A DNA stretch of 64,000 nt from Selaginella moellendorffii (taxonomy: Eukaryota; Streptophyta; Lycopodiopsida; Selaginellales; Selaginellaceae): positions 868,001-932,000 of the forward strand of contig NW_003314261.1 of NCBI RefSeq assembly GCF_000143415.4, in the 5' to 3' direction. Below are positions 42,768 to 53,326 of this stretch, in pieces (the first letter of the stretch is position 1; each line of letters starts with the position of its first letter). Below the pieces are notes generated by a model. The model made no database searches. It was not told where the DNA came from and saw only the letters and a program-made list of their open reading frames with translations. The position numbers were made by a program, and so were the translations under genes.

Positions 42768-45430
42768 ATGGAGGGTTGCCTCGGGCCTCTCCCGCTTGTC
42801 AAGGAGGTGAGCCCTGCCAAGGAGCGCATCCAGAGCCGGGAGCTGCGCCGCAAGGTCGAAGATCGCAGGCGATGGAAGGAGCTTCCGCGCGAGGAGCGCG
42901 AGGAGCGCGAGCCCTGGAGGATCAAGGGCCCGGTAAGATTCGAGGAGAAATATCCTCTGTGGAAGTTCTATCGGATTCCCGGCCTGGAGAGCAGCCTCTC
43001 CGAGGCGAAATCCGCCCTGGATTTCCCCGAGTACGTGAAATTGCTCAAGAAATGCGGCCAAGAGAGGGCTCTGATCGATGGCAAGCTCGTCCACGAGCAC
43101 ATCAGGGATCACGCGGACGACGAGCACGACACATTCTTGGCCAATATGATCATCCAAATGTATGGGAAATGCAAAAGCCCGGAGGATGCCCGCCAGGTTT
43201 TCGATCGAATCAAGCAGCGCAACGCCTTCTCCTGGAGCATCCTTGTCGAGTGCTACGTCCAGAACGCTATGTACCAAGAGGCACTGGAAGTTTACAAGGA
43301 GATGGTGAGAGAAGAGATCTCCATCGACGCTTACACCCTCTCCAGCGTCCTGGCGGCATGCACGAAACTTTTGGACGTGGAAGAAGGGAGAATGGTCCAG
43401 CGAAAAGCCGAGGAGCTTGGATTTGAGAAGGACGTGGTGGTAGCCACGTCTTTGATCCATCTCTTCGCGAAGTGCGGGTGCCTAGAGGAGGCCGAGAGCG
43501 TCTTTCGGTCCATGGGAGCTATGCGAGACATTATCTCGGTGACTGCCATGATAGGTGCGTATGTTCGTCATGGCAAGAACGATTTGGCTCTTGATACTTA
43601 CTGGAAGATGCGATCGCAGGGGCTGGAGCCAGATGCTTTCACGTACGCAGCAATCCTTGGAGCTTGCTCCAGTCCGGATTTTCTGCTCGACGGCAAGCAC
43701 ATCCACAAGCACATACTTGAGAGCAAGCACTTTGGAAACATAAGTGTGAGAAACGCTCTCATCACCATGTATGCAAAGTGTGGCAGCTTGAAGGATTCCA
43801 AGAGCTTGTTCCTCACCATGGATGTCAAGGACGTGGTAAGCTGGAATGCGATGATCGCTGCTTACACTCTCTATGGACATGACAAGGACGCGTTTTCTTT
43901 GTTCCACAGGATGTGCACGCTGGGCCACACTCCGGATATCTACACTTTCTCCAGCATTCTGGGAGCGTGTGCGAGTCCCAAGAGGCTGGAAGATGGGAGA
44001 ATGCTACACGTAAGGATCACTGCTAGGGGGTTTGACAGGGACTTTGCAATGCAGAACAATCTGATAAGCATGTATACAAGGTGTGGGAGTTTGGAGAGCG
44101 CACGGAGGTACTTTTACAGCATCGAGAAGAAAGAACTCGGAGCTTGGAACACGATGCTCGCCGCTTATGCACAGTTTGATAAGGGGAAGGACGCCTTGTT
44201 TCTCTATAAGAATATGTTACTCGAGGGCTTCACTCCTGACAGGTACGTGAAATACCTTCTATTTTTTTTCCTTCTTTCTGACGGTTCATCGTTTGCTTTG
44301 CATACAGGTTCACGTTTTCCAGCGTGGTAGACTCGTGTGCCAGTCTGGGAGCCCTCAGAGAAGGAAAATTTATCCACGAATGCAGCACTTCCTGTGGTTT
44401 CGAGAAGGACGTCATTCTCGGAACAGCACTGGTGAACATGTACGCCAAGTGCGGAAGCCTGGCCGACGCAAAGAAATCCTTCGATGGCATTTCAAACAAG
44501 GACGTGGTTTCGTGGAGCGCAATGATCGCTGCAAGCGCTCAACACGGCCACGCCGAAGAAGCCTTGGAGCTCTCGCACCTGATGAACTTACAGGGGATAG
44601 CACAGAACGAGGTGACCGCTTCAAGTGTTCTTCACGCCTGCAGCCACGGTGGACGACTGTACGAAGGGATCGACTACTTCATGGGTTTAAGCCAGGACTT
44701 CGGCATAGAACGAGACGAGGAAAACACGGTCGGGTTTATAGATCTTCTGGGACGAGCAGGGTGGCTGAAAGAAGCGGAGCATGTGTTACACACGATGCCA
44801 TTCAAAGTCAGCTTCGTGGCCTTGGTGACGCTGCTGGGTGGCTGTAAAGTTCATGGGGACGTGAGGCGCGGCAAAGCTTTTACCAAGAGGATCGTGGCGC
44901 TTGAGCCGGAGAATCCAGGCTCTTACGTACTGCTCAACAATATGTACGCTGCCGCTGGAAGATGGGATGATGTTGCAAAGCTGAGGAGATACATGAGGAA
45001 GAAAGGAGTCAAGAGGCAAACAGGCTGCAGCTCCATCGAGTACAGGGACAAAATCTACGAGTTTTCAGTGGGAGATACATCAAACCCACGGAACTTGGAG
45101 ATCCGGGCGGAGCTTGAGCGTCTTTACTCTCGGATGAAGGAGGAGGAAGGATATGTTCCAGATACCAGGGACGTTTTCCACGACGTGAGCGATGACAAGA
45201 AAGAGGAGCTGCTCAAGTTTCACAGCGAGAAGATGGCCATGGGTTTTGGGTTGATCACAAGCCCGCCAGGATCGACGCTGAGGATCATCAAAAACTTGAG
45301 GGTGTGCTCGGACTGTCATACTGTTGGGAAACTGGCGTCGAAGATCACAGGCCGGCGGATTATTGTCCGAGATGGAACTCGGTTTCATCACTTTGAAGGT
45401 GGGATTTGCTCCTGTGGAGACTACTGGTAA
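42768..45430 (+). CDS. DYW-class PPR protein (organellar C-to-U RNA editing factor), 865 aa
   Basis: Two exons, 42768-44242 and 44308-45430, with one 65-base intron. A charged N-terminus rich in Arg/Glu is followed by about a dozen PLS repeats (for example NMIIQMYGKCKSPEDARQVF, DVVSWNAMIAAYTLYGHDKD, LVNMYAKCGSLADAKKSF), then E and E+ regions (DLLGRAGWLKEAEHVL, GSYVLLNNMYAAAGRWDDVA) and a complete DYW domain. The DYW zinc residues are present: HSE in KFHSEKMAMGF, CSDCH, and the terminal CSCGDYW. DYW proteins bind specific sites upstream of the edited cytidine in mitochondria or plastids and supply the deaminase. No frameshift or stop, so it looks functional. The organelle cannot be told from the N-terminus. 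Confidence 0.93.
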
Positions 45431-45509
45431 CAAGATATTCTCTTTGCTTACTTAGAATCTGGGAAAGTTGAAGTTCTTGAGGCTGACTTGTTTGTGGTGA
45501 TTGCATCGG

Positions 45510-45760
45510 TGACCATATGGGAAATGTGGCAGCTTGGAACGTTCCAAGGACGTTTTTGATCGAAGCAACTCGAGCATGATCGTTATATCCAGCATTCTCG
45601 CTTCGCGCAGGCTCTGGGATGATTTGCCAGATGCAATTGGAAGGTGTTGCAACAAACAAGGTGACTTTCATCTCAATTGCTGGTGGAATCGTCGACGAAG
45701 GTAAGCTTATCTATGAGCTTGCCAGAGAAAGTACACTTGCTTTGGATGGATATTGTCGTC
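45510..45760 (+). pseudogene. PPR fragment downstream of the DYW gene
   Basis: PYGKCGSLERSKDVFDRSNS in one frame, then GMICQMQLEGVATNKVTF and EGKLIYELA in another. The start of one PPR unit and the middle of the next remain, with frame jumps between. It is debris of a PLS-type gene, not part of the intact DYW gene. Confidence 0.65.
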
Positions 45761-46139
45761 AGGATCGGGATGTTTTCTACGTTCGCTTTTGCGAGATGTT
45801 GTTTTGGCTTCTACAAGGTTTGTTACCAGATTTTCTTTTCTTTTTTTGCTTTGCGGAGTGTAGACTCTGGGAAACCTATTGAAGGTTGGATTCTTGAAGC
45901 ACGATCGTTAGTGTGTGGAAGTTTAGAAGATGCGTTCCTGGTTTTGAGAATGGTCTGATCGATCAGTTTGTTTGATAACCTTTAGTTAAACCACAAATTC
46001 TTGGCGATACCCACTGTAAAATCACACGGTCGTTAAATAGAGTCACGTTACAGCGCGACAAGTGAAACAGAAGACTGTCATCAACACCATTTGAGACCCA
46101 TCTGGAACGCTTTTAGTCAAAATATTTTGCGGATCCCGT

Positions 46140-46480
46140 CAACTTGATCGTGTTTAAACACGAAAACTCTGGACATCGAGTTGCTCCAACGAATGCAGCT
46201 GGAAGGAGCAAAGTGCAATTGTGGAAGCTCTCAACTCCTACGCTGCCTGTGGACACTTGCGACTGGGAGCTTTGGTACATGCAAATGCAGACGCAGCTGC
46301 CGCCACTCTCAACGCTGGCGTTGCAAGCGCTCTTCTGAGTTTCCTCGGGAAGCTTGAGACCGCTCGCGAGCTTTTCTACGAGATACCTCACAAAGACGTG
46401 TGCTCGTGGACAGCTTTGGTTTCGGCCTACTCGGACGTCGGCCGCCACCAAGCGCCCATTTCGAGTGGATGTAGAAAATG
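46140..46480 (+). pseudogene. PPR fragment
   Basis: VEALNSYAACGHLRLGALVH, SALLSFLGKLETARELFYEI and HKDVCSWTALVSAYSDVG form about one and a half PLS units with no start and no continuation. It is a decayed piece of an organellar RNA-binding gene. Confidence 0.65.
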
Positions 46481-46566
46481 TTATTCCTTCCTGGTTCAGT
46501 TCTTCTATCATTGTGATTCTTTCGTGAGTAAATTTACTCTTCTCTGAGGCATTTTTATTTCTTCCA

Positions 46567-46765
46567 GTACCGTGGAGACGTCCACATCTACAACAAGATT
46601 CTCAAGATTCAAAGCAACGAGAATGCTGGTCAGGTTTGAGACCCGCAAGGTCATGAGGTTCCCAGAACCGACAGGGAAGGTCGAGGAGAGGAAGGTGAAC
46701 AAGAACTGTCCAGGCAAGAGAACAGGCCTGAGGAGTTCTTACAATCTTTGGCCTACTCTAGCTAG
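46567..46765 (+). pseudogene. Degenerate copy of the 3' end of the P-class PPR gene (3951-5865)
   Basis: Bases from CCAGTACCGTGGAGACGTC onward follow positions 5525-5865 of the P-class gene with deletions: ACAAGATTCTCAAG for ACAAGATGCTCAAAG, GGTCAGGTTTGAGA for GGCCAGGTTTGAGA, GTTCCCAGAACCGAC for GTTCCCAGAGCCTAC, and TTACAATCTTTGG for CTACAATCTTTGG. About 140 bases are lost overall and the frame is broken. Confidence 0.75.
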
Positions 46766-46952
46766 CGTCCTTTGACTTAAGGTGGAGGAAATCGTTCCCA
46801 CTATTGTCCTTAAGGCAAGATCAAGATCAAAAAGTCAAGGGAGGCTAGCTAGACTTTAGAAGTCTCGCTTTTGGTTCCCTTGAAATGAAAAGAAGCATTA
46901 AAACCAACAAGGGAATTCAACTCTTGAAATGAAAATGAGCGTGCAAAACTAC

Positions 46953-48470
46953 CTAGGGGCTTTCCATGCTAGAGTAGTAATCTTCATTCTCCTCATCCTC
47001 GGTGCCATCTTCTTCCAATGATGACTCCTCCATGATTCCAATAGCTGACATGACACAACTCAGCTCATCCCTCCAAGGATTATGCTCAATTGAGACAATG
47101 CCACCCAAGGAGAAGCCCACAATGCTAACTTTGGGTGGTAGATCACGGTCCACAGAGACCACAACATCTGAAACCTCAAAAGTCCCATGATAAGCACCAC
47201 ACTGGTAAATCTCGCGCAACACTCTTGTGGCAGGCTTTTTGAGTTGGGGATATGTTCGGCAAGGAAGAGTACTATCACCTTCATCAGACATGACAATCAC
47301 TGAGAACATATCCCCATTGAGGACGCCATACTCTAAGAGCTTGGGAACTCCACGACCTTGCATGGCTTTGAGCCTAGAATACATGAGAATCTCCCGGACA
47401 AACAGCATGGCAGCACCAACCTTTGAATCCGGTTGAGACATGTCCACCATCTTCACCACCACTTTCTCAGATCCTCTGTACACTGCCCTTGCCACTTTCG
47501 AAGACAACACCATTCCCTGCTGGAACTCCCTGTAAAACTCCTCAAACCTCCAAAACTTAAGCTTCTTGTGCACCTTTGCTGTGGAGATGTATGCCAACTC
47601 GCTTGCTAGGTTCTTCATGTTGCGCTTGACAAGCTTGTTGAAATCCTTGGGCAGTATCACACGTAGCATCGGGAGCTCCTCACAAATGTATGGATCATGC
47701 TGTGACTCGGTGGCATCGGCTACACCAGAGAAGATGAGATACCAAAAGTATTTCATTGGCACGTCATAGAGCTTCATGGGCTCGGCCATGGCAAAGCCAT
47801 CGTGGCCATGCTTGACGCAAAACCATACATGGCGCGCACCAACAATAACTCCATAATTTGTTTCCCATTGCTGACAGTAGCAGAAAACCCTTTCCATAGC
47901 TTCTCTGAAGCGAGAACCACGTTCTAAATTCGCAACGATGTCTTGCACACCCAATCCCTCAAGCTCCAAATGAATTACTCCTACAAAACAACCCCGGGGT
48001 CTTACACTTCGATTGTTGCCTGCCAACATGATGCTAAGCTCGGGAACCAAGCGCCCTGTAAAGACCTGCGGCAACCGCTCGGAGAGTCGGCTGCCGATAA
48101 CCGCCATCGCAGCTAGAGAATCCACAGGATGAGCTTGTCGATGCCGCTCAGGCACAAAAAAGACCTCCTCTGTTTCATCGATCTCTCTCGCAACAAAGCG
48201 ATCGACCAGCTCATGGATGTTATTCCATACATATAGCTTGGCTGGGAATAGCTCCCGCCCTACTCCCCAATCAGCAGTGGCAATACTTCGTCCCACTGAA
48301 ACGTTGCTGCTAATAAGCGGCCGCACAAACGGGCAACCAAGGAGATCCCTAGCATGTAGGAAGGGGCCATCTTCATCACGCCTTACACCACTTTTCTGGG
48401 GCACATGAAGTAATTCCAGAGCTCTACTCGCAGCTAAGCGGCTTACCCTGTATTGCACTTCTTCTGCCAT
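46953..48470 (-). CDS. Intronless 505-aa protein, copy B: putative nuclease-fold plus pseudokinase family
   Basis: Full-length paralogue of the gene at 16754-18307, in inverted orientation about 28.6 kb away. The same blocks recur in the same order: DWGVGRELFPAKLYVWNNIH, VDRFVAREIDETEEVFFVPE, VPELSIML with GVIHLELEG, FCYCQQWETNYGVIVGARHV, then the kinase-like part with VVVKMVDMSQPDSKVGAAML, YSRLKAMQGRGVPKLLEYGV, YHGTFEVSDVVV and SIVGFSLGGIVSIEHNPW. The replacements of the catalytic loop Asp by Thr and of DFG by VGFS are identical to copy A, so they predate the duplication. The open frame is undisturbed over 1.5 kb, suggesting selection on the protein. Cellular role is unknown. Confidence 0.75.
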   Translation of the reverse strand: MAEEVQYRVSRLAASRALELLHVPQKSGVRRDEDGPFLHARDLLGCPFVRPLISSNVSVGRSIATADWGVGRELFPAKLYVWNNIHELVDRFVAREIDETEEVFFVPERHRQAHPVDSLAAMAVIGSRLSERLPQVFTGRLVPELSIMLAGNNRSVRPRGCFVGVIHLELEGLGVQDIVANLERGSRFREAMERVFCYCQQWETNYGVIVGARHVWFCVKHGHDGFAMAEPMKLYDVPMKYFWYLIFSGVADATESQHDPYICEELPMLRVILPKDFNKLVKRNMKNLASELAYISTAKVHKKLKFWRFEEFYREFQQGMVLSSKVARAVYRGSEKVVVKMVDMSQPDSKVGAAMLFVREILMYSRLKAMQGRGVPKLLEYGVLNGDMFSVIVMSDEGDSTLPCRTYPQLKKPATRVLREIYQCGAYHGTFEVSDVVVSVDRDLPPKVSIVGFSLGGIVSIEHNPWRDELSCVMSAIGIMEESSLEEDGTEDEENEDYYSSMESP

Positions 48471-48515
48471 TTGCCTAGGTTTCTTTTCAAAACTTAGAAA
48501 TTAACCCGCCTCACA

Positions 48516-48542
48516 GCCGTCGGATCTCAGAGATCAGACGGC
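48516..48542. promoter_or_regulatory. Palindromic element upstream of copy B
   Basis: GCCGTCGGATCT (48516-48527) and AGATCAGACGGC (48531-48542) form inverted arms with one mismatch, 46 bases before the start codon of copy B. In reverse, the block and its flanks match the element at 12086-12112 upstream of the formin. Confidence 0.5.
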
Positions 48543-48760
48543 CCTGATTAAACCAACAGGCACTTCTTCTTCACCGGGTTTTTGTGGCATCTCTCTCTCT
48601 CTCTCGGGCGCGCATTGTTTTGACAAGGTACAAGGTTGTCTCTCTGCGGTGTGGAAATGTACGGTCTCTTTCCGTTTTGCGTTGATGAAATGTATGGCAA
48701 AGCCGCATCTGCTTGGCTCGCGCTCGCTTGATCAGATCAGCAAGAAAGCCCGTGCTTGTA

Positions 48761-48847
48761 GCTAGCACAAGGAAGCACCTTGCCTCCGGGATCCTGCCCG
48801 AGCTTTTAGCTAGCACAAGGAAGCGCCTTAAGGCCTCCGGGATCCTG
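48761..48847. repeat. Tandem pair of about 36-39-bp units
   Basis: GCTAGCACAAGGAAGC followed by CCTCCGGGATCCTG occurs at 48761-48796 and again at 48809-48847, with a 3-base insertion in the second unit. No function is evident. Confidence 0.7.
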
Positions 48848-49036
48848 ATCGGAGGTCTTACAGAGGATCGTCGCGCTCGCTGAGCGGGAGCTCGAGAACG
48901 CGGTGAGCGTATGTCGGGTCTGGGGCTTCTTCCGGAGCAGCGGCAGGGCTAAAGTAGCGATCTTTCAACGCATAGTGTCTCATGGCAGCCCGGTTGCTCT
49001 AAAGGAGCGATCTTTGTTCCTGAGAGCCAATAACCA

Positions 49037-49140
49037 GTGTGATCGATCAATCTTGCACACGCCGAAGCTCGAATTTGAGGTTGCAACCGCCGGACGCGTA
49101 GGATCGATCAATCTTGCACACGCAGCAGCTCGGATTTGGT
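49037..49140. repeat. Tandem pair of about 62-bp units
   Basis: GATCGATCAATCTTGCACAC occurs twice about 62 bases apart, each followed by related CGAAGCTCGAATTTG / CAGCAGCTCGGATTTG and a GTTGCAA stretch. The open frame 48903-49274 across it shows no family resemblance and I do not call it a gene. Confidence 0.6.
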
Positions 49141-49301
49141 TGCAATCTCCGAAAAGGGGACGTGTGACGCCGGTGATCGGATGCGTTCTGGGGGTATCTA
49201 GCGCCGCCAAAAATGCCAGGAGCTGTCATCACAAGTTCAGTGCTCGTTTAGCAGCAATGCGAAGAACCCATTGATCTTGGATACTTGACTCGCTGCTCTC
49301 A

Positions 49302-50095
49302 ATGGACTGGTCTCCGCTTCTTCGGAGATGGCCAAGATCCGAGGAAAAGACAATTAGAGAAATCGTTCTAGGACGATTGCCTCACGTCGACATTGCTCCG
49401 CAAATGAATCGATCAACGCACAAAAACAAAGCACTGAAATGGTTTCCAGGCAAAATGCGCCCCTGGTCCGAATTTGATGAGCTGAAGAAACACTTGTTGC
49501 TACTTCTTGATCCAGACTATGTAATTCGGATCCCTGCCTTCAATCAACACACTGTGCATGCTGTCCAAGAAATATGCCTACAGAGTGCACTTAGTCAAGC
49601 TTTAGAAGTGGCATCGATAATCTTACAACATGCATATGCTCTGCCATTGCAATGGAGCTCATTCAGAGCCTCCAAGGCCTCCAAGTCTCTTGTTAGTCCA
49701 GGTTTTCAAGGAATGCCGGATCATCTACTAGCTTTCGTGCTACAAGATGGGAAATGGAAACCATTGTCTCCAGGTGAGATGAAAACATGGTCAGCTCATA
49801 CGAGGAATTGCATCAGAAATGGGTGCAACATCAACCCAGCCCAAAGTTGGGGAAGCGAGATCCTCATCCGTCAGGAGGTCCGTATTATCACATCATTGGT
49901 CAACTTACTGGGTATTTGCAGAGGAACAAGCTTAAATTCGGCTTTCTATCAAACTACATCAACACATGGTTTGTCCATTACGAAGAATCGAAAGACTCTA
50001 ATTATGTCTCGGAAGCTCACCCTTGGACAGGAGAGGGACTTTCCTCAGCCGCAATGCTAGGCTTTGTTACCATTTCAGCTCTTTCTTTGGCATAG
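49302..50095 (+). pseudogene. PD-(D/E)XK nuclease-like gene with a frameshift
   Basis: Frame one (49302 to about 49785) reads MDWSPLLRRWPRSEEKTIRE and later GMPDHLLAFVLQDGKWKPL directly followed by SPGEMKT, which fits the PD...(D/E)-x-K catalytic pattern. Coding then continues in another frame from about 49787: SYEELHQKWVQHQPSP, then YYHIIGQLTGYLQRNKLKFG and FLSNYINTWFVHYEES, the GQL-x-GY / R-x-GFLS / WF pattern seen downstream of ExK in nuclease domains coupled to Crinkler-like and kinase-like proteins. It ends AAMLGFVTISALSLA. A one-base indel near 49780-49787 breaks the frame; no intron of normal size fits. A sequencing error or a real pseudogene are both possible. The layout parallels residues 145-250 of copies A and B. 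Confidence 0.55.
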
Positions 50096-50767
50096 CTGGA
50101 AAAACGGTGAAGGTGCTTCATGTCATCGACTGCCGGCTTGGAAAATGCGACCGCTGGGCACGTCGACGGTGGCAGCCTTCGCTCGAGGAGTTTGATGAGC
50201 CATCCCTCACAACATGGAAAAGACTAGAATCTTCCACAAGAACAAAACGAAAGAAGCATATGAAATACAAGAGGGACGCCGATAGTTCCCCATCGCTGGA
50301 AAAAAAAACATAAAACGGCAACCTTTGTGATGAACTTCGGAGGATTCAAAGAAGTAGCAGCGTAAGATCCTACCTTGAGCTCCCTAGACTCCGCTCCGTC
50401 CGGAATTTTGGCCCTACAAACATCACTGTGAGACGATGCCGGCAAGCGCACCTAGAATTTATACCGAAGGCTAGGGAAAGGAAGAAAGTTTTCCAAGTCT
50501 TGAACTTACTAGGCCTAAGAACATTTGCGGAATTGACGGACTGCGTTGCTGATATCACTCCAGTGTACACTTTCGGTGATGGAAACCGTCTGTGTGGAAT
50601 CTGAGACACGAAGAGAAGCAGTGATTGTGATCATAGCCGCTGCCATGTTCCTCTCAGCGTGAGAAATTAGACAAAAATACGTAAATGATCGACACCCCAA
50701 AACCAACATATTACAGTGGTTAACAAAAGGGGGTTTGGACTCGAGGTTTAAGCGGAGTATTTTCACT
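50096..50767. other. Possible decayed continuation of the nuclease-like gene
   Basis: Shifting frames carry protein-like pieces (VLHVIDCRLGKCDRWARRRW; FGPTNITVRRCRQAHLEF with FQVLNLLGLRTFAELTDCVA at about 50390-50600). I cannot join them or name a domain. The stretch ends at the stop of the convergent acetyltransferase gene. Confidence 0.35.
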
Positions 50768-52931
50768 TCAGAGTTTCCAATAGATACCTCGCCAGTGCAA
50801 AATGCCAGAGACGAGTCCCCAGAACAGGATCTCTGCGATTAAAACGTAAAGCAGCGTTCCAACTCGCTGGGAATGCCACACGTTCACAAAAACATGCTTC
50901 TTGATCCAGTTTACCTGCGAGCAAAACATTTGAGCATCATTGGAGCTCTCGTGAGTGAGAGAAAACCAAGCGAAGAACTTCTTCATACCAGATTGTTGCT
51001 GGGATCGTGCCAGTACCAGCCATTGACGAAGGCGGCAGCGATTCCAGAGGCAGCCATCACAAACACGAACATTGCGTTGAGTCCCATCCACTGGAAGATC
51101 AAAGTCGGCTGGTTGATGCCAAAGATATCAATCTGCCATTCAGAAAGAGAGAGAGACCTGAGGATTTCGTGGCAGTAAGAAACAAAGGAGTATCTTTCGT
51201 TACCACGACGTAGAGCAGCGAGAAAATCATTCCGGCAGCTCCAGCTGTGAAGCACACGTAGCTGAAGCTGTAGAGTTGCTTGTTGAGTGGAATCGCTGAG
51301 ATCACCATTCGAGAAAACTTTAACTTCGGCTTGAGAAAGAGAGATTGTTACCATGAGTGAAGTGGAGAATAGTTGCAAGGACGAGAAGCGCGGCTGCAGG
51401 GATCGTCCAGTGCAAAACTCGCTTCATATGTCCCTTCAGAGAAAGAAGGAAAAGAATATATACTAGCAAACTTTGCGAAGCTAGCACGAGTACCTTGAAG
51501 TGTATGAGGACGTGTCCATAATGGATCCCAATTATACAGCTTAGAATTGCCGAGATTGAGCTATAGACGTCGACATGGTGAGCAAGAAATATAGCAGCAA
51601 GAAAATCTCGAACCTTAAAATCCCTTCTGGTTCAAATGGAGCTTTGCACCAAGCTGGAGCATTAGCGGGAGGATCGCCTTCTGCCGGTGAATCCAAATCA
51701 CAAGACTGAGAAGACAACACCAAAGTTTCCGTTGATTCTAAAAAGAATAGAATGTTCAAGTACCTGAGTTCTTGTCCACTCGGGACTTTGGTAGAGATGA
51801 TTGATTCCAAGAATCGTGCGATCGATATGTCCAACTGCATTGCAAGCGGGGCCAATATCTCCTCGAACACCACATTGAACCTGATGGCGAATGAGAAAAA
51901 GAGGACATTTATTTGGGAAGAAAAAACAAACTTTGCCAGACTTACAACAAAACGATGACCCGAATCTATGAAGTGCCAGTCAGGGACGTAGAGCCCATAG
52001 GCAACCGAGTGATAGATTATAACAACAGCCAACGCGCAGGCCCTGATACCATACAAAGTTGCCAGTAGAGATATTTATACGAGATTAAGAAAACTTACCA
52101 GTGCCATTTGTAGAGCTTGAAAATTCCAAACTGGCCTTTTGGCAATTCCAACGACCGGCTCTTGGTTGTAGCGATCTCCACCAGAGCAACTATCAGGTAG
52201 CCAAAGGCAATGCGCTGGAAAATACACATCTATAGCCAAAGGAAATGAAATACAAAAGCTAAAGCTCACTTGAAGAATGCCACACCACCGAATTTTTCTC
52301 ATGTCAACTCCATAACTTAGATCGTCCGGTGCGTGAGAAAAGCCACCTACAAATGAAACAAGGAAAAAGATTCACAATTTCTCATGTCAAATGTGTGAGT
52401 ACCTTGAAGCAGCAGTCCCCAGAAAAGAAGCTTGAGAGTTCTTATCACGACCTTTTGTGTTGCTGCCACCTGGTCCGGGATTCTCTGCACACAAAGGAGA
52501 TGGGATTAAAATCTAAAGGTCACAGTCTTAGAGGTCTACCTTTAACGCAAGAGCGATAGCTACACCCACAATGAAGAGAAAAAATGGCATCACAAGATCA
52601 GCAAGCGTGCATCCATTCCATGGCGAGTGATTGATTCTTGGCCACTCTCCACCGGCATCATCCACCAACACCATAAGCTAGAACCAAACCATCAGAAGTT
52701 AGAATTGGATAAAGAAGAGAACTTGAGAGCTCTACTTACCGCTACTGTGAGGCCACGGAAAACGTCCAGTGTAGCGATGCGAACAGGCTTCTTGAGTGGC
52801 ACAGCTACTGCTTGATCCTCATTGAGAAGAGACTCTTTCTTGACATGGCGGTCTTCTTCGTGGAAGGAAATCTTGTGCTCTTTAGTGTCATGACCCTCTA
52901 ATTTCTCGTGAACTTCTCCTTGCTCTGCCAT
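50768..52931 (-). CDS. HGSNAT-like membrane acetyltransferase (DUF5009/YeiB-type), 480 aa, 13 exons
   Basis: Homologue of heparan-alpha-glucosaminide N-acetyltransferase, a multi-pass transmembrane acyltransferase; plant members are conserved but their substrate is unknown. Exon starts on the minus strand: 52931, 52677, 52484, 52346, 52214, 52042, 51880, 51705, 51560, 51433, 51295, 51132, 50914; all join in frame. The hallmark RIATLDVFRGLTVA leads to DDAGGEWPRINHSPWNGCTL, whose NHSPWNG histidine aligns with the active-site histidine of the animal enzyme. Further family blocks are YGVDMRKIRWCGILQRIAFG, CNAVGHIDRTILGINHLY, AIPLNKQLYSFSYVCFTAG and QWMGLNAMFVFVMAASGI. An in-frame upstream start at 52976 would add 15 residues; I prefer 52931 (MAEQGEV). 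Confidence 0.92.
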
Positions 52932-53326
52932 TGCGCCCCAAAGCAAAGCTCTCACGAGAACAACATCCAGACACAAAACTTAAGTGAGAGCTTCTTCTAA
53001 GTTTCTCTTAGCTAACAAAAACAAAAGAAGCTGTTGACAGCATTTGTTTTGTCGAGCATACCTGTTTAGGACGGCAGTCGCTTGGAATCCGCAGCCATAA
53101 CTCGTCGCCATTCTCGCGGGGAAAAAATTGGCGGCAAGAACACGAAAGCTTTGGTGTTAAAATGATTCATATTACAGTACTACTGTAACAGAGAAGGATC
53201 TTACAGTTGGCTTGCCAACGCTGTATCCTTTTGCGTCGACCAAGTAAGTTATCACCCTTCCTGATCAGTCATCTTTTCACTCGATTCAAAGTCACCTGTT
53301 AAATCCAAACGTGAGGGATGAATTTA
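52932..53326. other. Intergenic spacer
   Basis: Spacer between the acetyltransferase start and the MFS gene end, which lie head to tail on the minus strand. It should hold the acetyltransferase promoter; nothing distinctive is seen. Confidence 0.4.

Noticed and set aside
48903-49274. Possible small gene upstream of the nuclease-like gene
   Set aside because: The frame spans a tandem 62-bp repeat and shows no family resemblance or splice context.
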